Assembly: GCA_023419055.1 (NCBI GenBank)
Contig: JAEZYO010000112.1
Location: forward strand, 1-11,564
Length of the DNA stretch: 11,564 nt
DNA from: Pseudomonadota bacterium
GTDB lineage: Bacteria > Myxococcota > Polyangia > Polyangiales > Polyangiaceae
Reading direction: 5' to 3'
Position numbers and translations under genes: made by a program. This document shows, one piece after another, positions 6,983 through 11,564 of the stretch. The number at the start of each line of letters is the position of its first letter. Position 1 is the stretch's first letter. The notes below the pieces were generated by a model. It was not told the origin of the DNA. It made no database searches and was given only the letters and a program-made list of their open reading frames with translations.

Positions 6983-8661
6983 TGGAACCGCTCTACCTCG
7001 GCATCGACGTCGGGACGGGGAGCGTCAGGGCCGCGCTCTTCGACGAGCACGGCAGGCGTCGCGGGATGGGTACGGAGACCATCCGGCTCTTTTTCCCCGA
7101 GGAAGACTTCGTCGAGCAATCGTCGGACGACATCTTTCAGGCCGCAGGCAAGGCGGTCCGACAAGCTCTGGCGCAAGCGGGCGCTCCCCCGAGCAGCGTG
7201 AGAGGCATCGGCTTCGACGCGACCTGTTCGCTGGTCGCGCTCGACGCCGACGATCACCCGGTCTCCGTCAGCCCCACGGGTAAAGACGAGCAGAACGTGA
7301 TCGTCTGGATGGATCATCGCGCCATCCGCGAGGCCCAGGCCGTCAACGCCACGCAGCACGAGGTCTTGCGCTACGTCGGCGGGGTCATCTCGCCGGAGAT
7401 GGAGGTGCCGAAGCTGCTCTGGCTGAAGCGGCACCTCCGCCAGAGCTACGAGCGCGTGGCGCGCTTCTTCGATTTGCCCGACTTCTTGGTGTACCGAGCG
7501 ACGGGCGCCGACCTGAGGTCGCACTGCACGACCGTCTGCAAGTGGACCTACCTCGGTCACGAGAACGGTGGCGAGGGGAGGTGGTCGGACTCCTTCTTTC
7601 GCGAGGTGGGCCTCGAAGATCTGCTCGCTGACGGCGCCCGTCGCATCGGAGCGCGGGTGCGTCCGCTCGGCGAGCTCGCCGGGACCCTCACCCAGAGCGC
7701 AGCCTCCGAGCTCGGGCTCGAGCCGGGGATCCCGGTCGGCGTCGCCATCATCGACGCCCACGCGGGGGGCCTCGGCTTGCTCGGAGCGGGCCTCACCGCG
7801 GAAGAACTCGCGCCGGAGGTGCTGGAGCGGCGCGTCGCCCTGATCGGCGGCACCTCGAGCTGCCACATGGCCGTCTCGCGCGAGCCTCGCTTCGTCCCCG
7901 GCGTCTGGGGCCCGTACTACTCCGCGATGCTCCCTGGGCTCTGGCTGACCGAAGGCGGGCAGAGCGCGACCGGCGCGCTCATCGATCATACGATTCGATC
8001 AGACGCCCACTTCGAGTCACTCCAGCGCCAGGCCCTGGCTGGAGCGACCACCGTGTACGAGCTCCTCAACCAGCGCCTCGACGCGCTTGCGGAAAAGCTC
8101 GACGCGGGATCCTTCCCGGCGCTCCTCACCGAGGAATTGCACGTGCTGCCCGACCATCACGGCAACCGCTCGCCCCGAGCCGATCCAACACTCCGCGGGA
8201 TGGTGTCCGGGCTCAAACTTTCCTCCAGCCTGGACGCGCTTGCCCTGCTCTACCTCGCGACCATCCAGGCCATCGGGTACGGCACCCGGCACATCATCGA
8301 GACGATGAACGCGTCAGGGTATCGAATCGAGACGATCGTCGCCTGCGGCGGCGACACGAAAAACGCGGTGTTTTTGCGGGAACACGCGGACGCGACCGGG
8401 TGCCGCGTACTCCTGCCCGAAGAGCCGGAGGCCGTGCTCCTCGGCTCGGCCATCCTGGGGGCGGTAGCGGCAGGGCGTTACGAGAGCGTCGCCTCTGCCA
8501 TGTCGGCGATGACGCGCCCTGCGAGAATCCTCGAGCCGTCCGCCGGAGCGATCCGGAGCTTTCACGACGCGAAGTACGAGGTCTTCCGACAGCTGCATCA
8601 CGATCAGCTCTCGTATCGGCAGATCATGCGCGCACGGCACGCTGCTGCGTCGCCTTCGTAA
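6982..8661 (+). CDS. FGGY-family pentulose kinase, D-ribulokinase-like
   Basis: This 559-residue cytoplasmic sugar kinase has both FGGY halves. The N-terminal phosphate loop is [15 protein letters not shown] (6-20), followed by [14 protein letters not shown] near 74-87. The predicted catalytic base is Asp258 in IIDAHAGG. The C-terminal half carries [10 protein letters not shown] (393-402) and the adenosine-binding ACGGDTKN (454-461). HGNRSP(R/L)AD and FDATCSLV are hallmarks of the eukaryotic/bacterial subgroup with human FGGY and yeast YDR109C (TIGR01315-type), characterised as D-ribulokinase, rather than AraB, XylB or RhaB. It would make D-ribulose 5-phosphate, which enters the pentose phosphate pathway directly. 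The ATG at 6982 overlaps the isomerase TGA, so the pair is coupled; an open frame upstream to 6796 is only the shadow of the isomerase. L-ribulose or another ketopentose as substrate cannot be excluded. Confidence 0.92.
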   Translation: MEPLYLGIDVGTGSVRAALFDEHGRRRGMGTETIRLFFPEEDFVEQSSDDIFQAAGKAVRQALAQAGAPPSSVRGIGFDATCSLVALDADDHPVSVSPTGKDEQNVIVWMDHRAIREAQAVNATQHEVLRYVGGVISPEMEVPKLLWLKRHLRQSYERVARFFDLPDFLVYRATGADLRSHCTTVCKWTYLGHENGGEGRWSDSFFREVGLEDLLADGARRIGARVRPLGELAGTLTQSAASELGLEPGIPVGVAIIDAHAGGLGLLGAGLTAEELAPEVLERRVALIGGTSSCHMAVSREPRFVPGVWGPYYSAMLPGLWLTEGGQSATGALIDHTIRSDAHFESLQRQALAGATTVYELLNQRLDALAEKLDAGSFPALLTEELHVLPDHHGNRSPRADPTLRGMVSGLKLSSSLDALALLYLATIQAIGYGTRHIIETMNASGYRIETIVACGGDTKNAVFLREHADATGCRVLLPEEPEAVLLGSAILGAVAAGRYESVASAMSAMTRPARILEPSAGAIRSFHDAKYEVFRQLHHDQLSYRQIMRARHAAASPS

Positions 8662-8725
8662 AGCTGCCGTGTCCCTGAACTAGCTGCGCACACTCCGGGA
8701 CGGTGAGCGGCAAGACGCCACAAAA

Positions 8726-8745
8726 TTCTGGAACCGATCCCAGAA
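8726..8745. promoter_or_regulatory. Dyad element upstream of the lipoprotein gene
   Basis: TTCTGG (8726-8731) and CCAGAA (8740-8745) are exact inverted repeats around 8 bp. The core CTGGAACCGATCCCAG resembles CTGAAACCGGTTCCTG (9988-10003), upstream of the next gene, in 12 of 16 positions. It sits about 40 bp before the start and just before a weak promoter-like pair, a position compatible with an activator or repressor site. Confidence 0.35.
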
Positions 8746-8750
8746 CGTCC

Positions 8751-8778
8751 TTGCAGGAAAGGCGCCCGGAAGTAAGCT
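8751..8778 (+). promoter_or_regulatory. Weak candidate promoter of the lipoprotein gene
   Basis: TTGCAG (8751-8756) and TAAGCT (8773-8778) are separated by 16 bp. The -35 is fair and the -10 is poor. A start of transcription near 8785 would leave almost no leader before the GTG at 8786, so this is tentative. Confidence 0.2.
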
Positions 8779-8785
8779 CGATGTC

Positions 8786-9796
8786 GTGAACTGGGTCGTG
8801 AGCCGCCTACTCATGCTGTGCCCGGCGTGGGTAGCCGCCTGTACCGTCTACAACCAGGACATGCTGGTGGCGGACGACGGAGACGGCGGATCTTCGTCGG
8901 TCACGGGCGGCGTCGGAGCCACCACCGGAACCGGCGCCAGCACCTCGAGCGGCGGCACCTTCGGCTCCGGCGGCAAGGGCAACCCGGGCGGCGGTACCGA
9001 CAACGGCGGCTCGGGCGGCACGGATAACGGCGGTTCCGACGGCTCGGGCGGCACCGGCAAGGGCGGCTCGAGCGCCACTGCGGGCACCGGCGGTGATTCC
9101 GGCGGAACGGGCGGCGATTCCGGCGGTTCCGGGGGCAGCTCCGGCGGCGAAGGCGGGAGTGGCGGCACCGGCCCGGTGAAGACGTATACCTATGAGCTCC
9201 TCGACGATTTCGAGGACGGTGACGCAGCCGGCAAGGTGAGCGGGGGGCGCAACCCGATGTGGTTCCTCTTCAAGGACACGACCACGGCCGGCGTGCTCCT
9301 CCCGGCCGTGCTCGAGGGCGCCACCATCCCAGCGGCAGACGCGGAAGCTCGTCCGAACAGCGCGTTCGGACTCTTCATCAGCGCCACCGGCTTCACGAGC
9401 TGGGGGGCCGGCGTCGGCGTCGACTTCGTCAACCCGAAGGATGTCTACGACGCGAGCGCGTACGCGGGCATCCGCTTCTACGCCAAGGCCACGACCACTT
9501 GGAAGCAGGTGCGGCTGAACGTCTCGCAGAAGCTGACGGACGCGAGTCAGAAGCTTTGCACCAAGTGTGACGATCACCTGGGCGTCGCGCTCAACCTGAC
9601 GGATCAGTGGAAGGAGTACAAAGTGCTCTTCGCCGATCTCTCGCGCGAGGGTTGGGGCGACAAGATCGACGTGCTCCACCTCGATCAGCTCCTCGGCGTG
9701 ATGTTCCTCGTGAAGCCGAACCGCTCGGTCGATTTTTGGATCGACGACATGTCGCTGATGATCGAAGAACCGGCGCCGAGCGAAGCCAAGCTCTAG
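8786..9796 (+). CDS. Outer-membrane lipoprotein with Gly/Ser-rich linker and carbohydrate-binding-like domain
   Basis: The 336-residue protein has a short lipoprotein signal ending in the lipobox VAAC, making Cys19 the predicted lipidated residue, with Thr at +2 compatible with outer-membrane sorting. Residues 32-129 are almost pure Gly, Ser, Thr, Asp and Asn with repeated GGTDNGGS and TGGDSGG units, a flexible stalk common in myxobacterial surface lipoproteins. Residues about 134-326 form a compact domain opening with LLDDFEDGD and closing with FWIDDM (317-322), with alternating strands between; this pattern resembles galactose-binding-like/CBM11-type beta-sandwiches, but I cannot name a family. 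A CTKC pair (Cys258, Cys261) may form a disulfide or bind metal. The start is GTG at 8786; GTG 8798 or ATG 8813 are less likely because they shorten the signal. It is separated from the kinase gene by 124 bp, probably its own unit. It could bind extracellular polysaccharide, which would fit the sugar genes upstream. Confidence 0.8.
   Translation: MNWVVSRLLMLCPAWVAACTVYNQDMLVADDGDGGSSSVTGGVGATTGTGASTSSGGTFGSGGKGNPGGGTDNGGSGGTDNGGSDGSGGTGKGGSSATAGTGGDSGGTGGDSGGSGGSSGGEGGSGGTGPVKTYTYELLDDFEDGDAAGKVSGGRNPMWFLFKDTTTAGVLLPAVLEGATIPAADAEARPNSAFGLFISATGFTSWGAGVGVDFVNPKDVYDASAYAGIRFYAKATTTWKQVRLNVSQKLTDASQKLCTKCDDHLGVALNLTDQWKEYKVLFADLSREGWGDKIDVLHLDQLLGVMFLVKPNRSVDFWIDDMSLMIEEPAPSEAKL
8879..9172 (+). 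repeat. Low-complexity Gly/Ser-coding stretch in the lipoprotein gene
   Basis: Degenerate GGC-rich units (GGCGGC with ACC, TCG, GAT or AAC) encode residues 32-129. Imperfect copies of the GGTDNGGS and TGGDSGG codings suggest expansion by slippage or unequal recombination. No exact long tandem array is present. The long proline-rich open frame on the opposite strand here is only a mirror of this composition. Confidence 0.75.
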
Positions 9797-9825
9797 TCGT
9801 AGACAGGGCGTCGAGGATCGAAAGT

Positions 9826-9848
9826 CGGGCCCCGCTTCCAGAGGCCCG
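9826..9848 (+). terminator. GC-rich hairpin after the lipoprotein gene
   Basis: CGGGCC (9826-9831) pairs with GGCCCG (9843-9848) across an 11-nt loop, 29 bp after the stop codon. No T-tract follows, so its efficiency as an intrinsic terminator is doubtful. Confidence 0.3.
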
Positions 9849-9869
9849 CGCCGCTGCCGGGTCACGGTC

Positions 9870-9893
9870 GGTCGAAACCGTTTGCTTTCGGCC
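9870..9893 (+). terminator. 8-bp hairpin after the lipoprotein gene
   Basis: GGTCGAAA (9870-9877) pairs with TTTCGGCC (9886-9893) over an 8-nt loop, with one G-U wobble, and is followed by TTAT. Together with the hairpin at 9826-9848 it may end the lipoprotein transcript. The region 9797-10072 contains no gene. Confidence 0.35.
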
Positions 9894-9987
9894 TTATCGC
9901 ACGGTGGTGCACTTGCCGTGATCAATCCGGCGGGAAGCGGGAATACAACGGAGGCAAGGGGAGCGAAAGGCGCTCTTCGGGCCGGAT

Positions 9988-10003
9988 CTGAAACCGGTTC
10001 CTG
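9988..10003. promoter_or_regulatory. Dyad element upstream of the TPR/barrel gene
   Basis: CTGAAACCGGTTCCTG is centred on the perfect 8-bp palindrome AACCGGTT (9992-9999), with partial symmetry outside it. It matches the element at 8728-8743 in 12 of 16 positions, and lies 69 bp before the preferred start. The two may be sites for one regulator. Confidence 0.35.
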
Positions 10004-10026
10004 AAATCTTCCAGCGGCCTTTGCGA

Positions 10027-10056
10027 TTGCGGATCTTCTCGCGGCGCTGTTATCGT
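10027..10056 (+). promoter_or_regulatory. Candidate promoter of the TPR/barrel gene
   Basis: TTGCGG (10027-10032) and TATCGT (10051-10056) are 18 bp apart and resemble -35 and -10 boxes (four of six for the latter). Transcription would begin near 10063. This overlaps the alternative GTG start at 10055 and so favours the GTG at 10073. Confidence 0.35.
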
Positions 10057-10072
10057 GCCCGCGACTTTGGCC

Positions 10073-11236
10073 GTGAAAACGCAGCCGCTTTTTTCTTCCA
10101 CCCGCGCTCCGTCACGGAGCCGCACTCCCGCTTACATCCTTTCGGTTCTGTCGTGCGCGGCGGCGCTGTCGGTGCCCGCCGTCGCACACGCGCAAGCCAA
10201 GGATGCGGAAGCCACGAGCCTCGCCGACAAGGCCATTCAAGAGGACTACCTTGCCACGCGCTTCGACGCGGCGGTGAAGAAGCTCAAGAAGGCCGTCAAC
10301 CTCTGCAAGAAGGGCAAGTGCTCGGACGCGGTCCTCGCGCGCGTGCACCGCGATCTCGGAACCGTCTACATCGCGGGGCAGAACAAGCGTGAGCCCGGCA
10401 AGGCCGAGCTCAAGAAGGCGCTCGAGCTCGATCCGAACCTCGAGCTCGACGAGAGCCTCACCACCCCGGAGCTTCAGAGCGCCTTCGAAGAGGTCGGTGG
10501 CAAGCCGAAGCCCGAGCCTCCGCCCGAAGAGCCCACGGAGACGCTGGAAGAAACGCCGCCTCCGCCTCCTCCGGTCGAAGAAGACGACGACGCGCTTCGC
10601 CGCAACTGGGTGAGCCTCGGCGTCATGCAGGATTTCCTGCTCCACTCGTCGGTCGACTCGGTGTGTCTCGACGCGGCGGGCCGCGCCTCGCCGGACTATC
10701 GCTGCTTCGCCGACGACACGTTCATCGCCGATCCGGTCTACGACAGCGCCGGGAACAAGATCGGTGGCGGCGTCGGTGTCGCGACCACGCGCCTCTTGCT
10801 CGGTTACGACCGACTCTTCGGCGATCGCTGGCTCGTCGGCGCGCGCCTCGGCTTTGCCTTTGGTGGTGGCCCCGCCGCGCCGGGCAGCTCCGGCTTCATG
10901 CCGCTCCACCTCGAGGGCCGCGTCGCCGCGTACTTCGGCTCGAGCCCGTTCACCAGCACCTCGATTCGCCCTTACGCCGCGCTCGCCGGCGGGCTCGCGC
11001 AGGTGATGGACAAAGTCCCCGTCGACGTCTTCATGGACCAGGCGGGCTACAACGCGAACCAGAGCTACTCGGTCGACGCCTGGCGCCGCGCGGGCAACGT
11101 CTTCGTCTCGCTCGGTCTCGGTGCGTCGCTCCCGATCGGGCGCTCCATGGTGAGCGCCGAAGCTCGCTTCATGGAGCTCATCGGCACGAGCGGCACCGGC
11201 TTCTCGCTCGGCCTGAGCTACGCGTACGGCCTCTGA
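10073..11236 (+). CDS. Secreted TPR-like/outer-membrane beta-barrel protein
   Basis: From the GTG at 10073 the protein has 387 residues. A long basic n-region leads to a hydrophobic segment (about 20-38) and an AHA cleavage site before Gln41. Residues about 43-143 form alpha-helical, Lys/Leu/Ala-rich repeats with TPR spacing (FDAAVKKLKKAV, ARVHRDLGTVY, KAELKKALELDPN), then a Pro/Glu linker (about 144-173) with a poly-Pro stretch and an acidic EEDDD. From about residue 177 to the end, Gly/aromatic strands resemble a small outer-membrane barrel, ending in SYAYGL. Two Cys in the first predicted loop may form a disulfide. This architecture is seen in myxobacterial envelope proteins; the partner or cargo is unknown. 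The start is uncertain: GTG 10055 would add six residues but overlaps a -10-like box, and neither has a good ribosome-binding site. Cys28 (VLSC) is a poor lipobox, so lipidation is less likely than ordinary cleavage. Confidence 0.8.
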   Translation: MKTQPLFSSTRAPSRSRTPAYILSVLSCAAALSVPAVAHAQAKDAEATSLADKAIQEDYLATRFDAAVKKLKKAVNLCKKGKCSDAVLARVHRDLGTVYIAGQNKREPGKAELKKALELDPNLELDESLTTPELQSAFEEVGGKPKPEPPPEEPTETLEETPPPPPPVEEDDDALRRNWVSLGVMQDFLLHSSVDSVCLDAAGRASPDYRCFADDTFIADPVYDSAGNKIGGGVGVATTRLLLGYDRLFGDRWLVGARLGFAFGGGPAAPGSSGFMPLHLEGRVAAYFGSSPFTSTSIRPYAALAGGLAQVMDKVPVDVFMDQAGYNANQSYSVDAWRRAGNVFVSLGLGASLPIGRSMVSAEARFMELIGTSGTGFSLGLSYAYGL

Positions 11237-11251
11237 TTCTGAGCTCGTGCT

Positions 11252-11269
11252 CGCCGACATTCGTCGGGC
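11252..11269 (+). terminator. Short hairpin after the TPR/barrel gene
   Basis: CCGAC (11254-11258) pairs with GTCGG (11263-11267) over a 4-nt loop, extendable by a CG pair on each side if one G is bulged. It starts about 16 bp after the stop codon. No T-tract follows. Confidence 0.35.
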
Positions 11270-11466
11270 GCGTCTCCCGATTCACTGCCGTACCACTGGG
11301 GGAGTGACCCCGCGTCGATCCATGCACGCCGTTGTGTCGGTGTAAGCGCCGAGCCGGCCCGCCGCTTTGTGGCTGCGTCGTTTCGTTGGAGATCCAATCT
11401 CTGGAGCGCGTCTATCTACACACGCTCGAGAAGTGAGCACTCAGCTCAGCAAACTAGGGCGCGTTC

Positions 11467-11484
11467 GATGAATGCCAATTCATC
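11467..11484. promoter_or_regulatory. Perfect 7-bp inverted repeat in the AT-richer 3' end
   Basis: GATGAAT (11467-11473) and ATTCATC (11478-11484) flank GCCA. It may be an operator for a gene outside the window or a small hairpin. No adjacent coding sequence is visible to decide. Confidence 0.4.
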
Positions 11485-11564
11485 TCTCAACAGGAAAATT
11501 AGAGCGCGGAAAATTTGGTATCGCGATCAAAGTCGGTCGTGATAAGAACGCCGGGACTGGTGAT

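Larger units (their letters stand above)
11237..11564. other. Non-coding 3' region with AT-richer end
   Basis: No gene is visible. The last 124 bases are about 48% GC by my count, far below the coding regions, and contain several dyads: TTGGA/TCCAA and GAGAT/ATCTC overlapping at 11386-11401, TGAGC/GCTCA at 11434-11448, GATGAAT/ATTCATC at 11467-11484, and an imperfect pair at 11519-11544. This looks like the control region of a gene starting beyond the window, or of one on the other strand beyond the edge. Confidence 0.5.

Noticed and set aside
6982..8661. Call of AraB, XylB or RhaB kinase
   Set aside because: [10 protein letters not shown] and FDATCSLV point to the D-ribulokinase-like FGGY subgroup.
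8667..8705. Possible terminator after the kinase gene
   Set aside because: GTCCC and GGGAC can pair, but the loop is 21 bases, the stem is short and no T-tract follows.
8879..9172. CRISPR-like or satellite repeat
   Set aside because: The repeats are degenerate, coding and in frame, with no regular spacers.
10112..11260. 382-residue open frame on the minus strand
   Set aside because: It is the shadow of the TPR/barrel gene, with low-complexity Arg/Ala/Val content.

Overview
The window is GC-rich DNA with GTG and TTG starts as well as ATG. It encodes large envelope proteins with proline/alanine-rich or glycine/serine-rich linkers, and a secreted protein with a TPR-like N-terminus and a predicted beta-barrel. 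This style suggests a myxobacterium of the Polyangiales type (Sorangium/Polyangium-like). That placement is an inference from protein style and composition; no marker gene is present. All seven supported genes lie on the + strand.

Layout: (1) 1-644 is non-coding, with a stem-loop at the 5' edge and a 15-bp palindrome at 361-375. (2) 645-4153 holds two tandem paralogous outer-membrane beta-barrel genes, each with a signal peptide, a near-identical ribosome-binding site and a Met-Trp-Trp C-terminus. (3) 4171-4195 is a perfect 9-bp inverted repeat just before galactokinase. (4) 4217-8661 is a sugar-metabolism block: galK (TTG start), an L-fucose/D-arabinose isomerase-family enzyme, and an FGGY kinase of the D-ribulokinase subgroup, whose start overlaps the isomerase stop (TGATG). 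(5) 8786-9796 is a lipoprotein with a long Gly/Ser linker and a predicted carbohydrate-binding-like C-terminal domain. (6) 10073-11236 is a secreted protein with a TPR-like N-terminus, an acidic proline linker and a predicted barrel. (7) 11237-11564 is non-coding, ends in a stretch of only about 48% GC, and contains several dyads, as expected of a regulatory region for a gene beyond the window.

How the genes may work together: the isomerase and the D-ribulokinase-type kinase form a plausible two-step route from an aldopentose such as D-arabinose to ribulose 5-phosphate. Galactokinase beside them handles galactose. The two upstream barrels could be uptake porins for these sugars or the oligosaccharides releasing them, but that link rests only on gene order. 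No transporter, regulator, aldolase, epimerase, galT or galE lies in the window, so any pathway must be completed elsewhere.

I see no CRISPR array, RNA gene, insertion sequence or phage gene. The most distinctive candidate is the composite locus of paired paralogous barrels, galK, and an isomerase-kinase pair.
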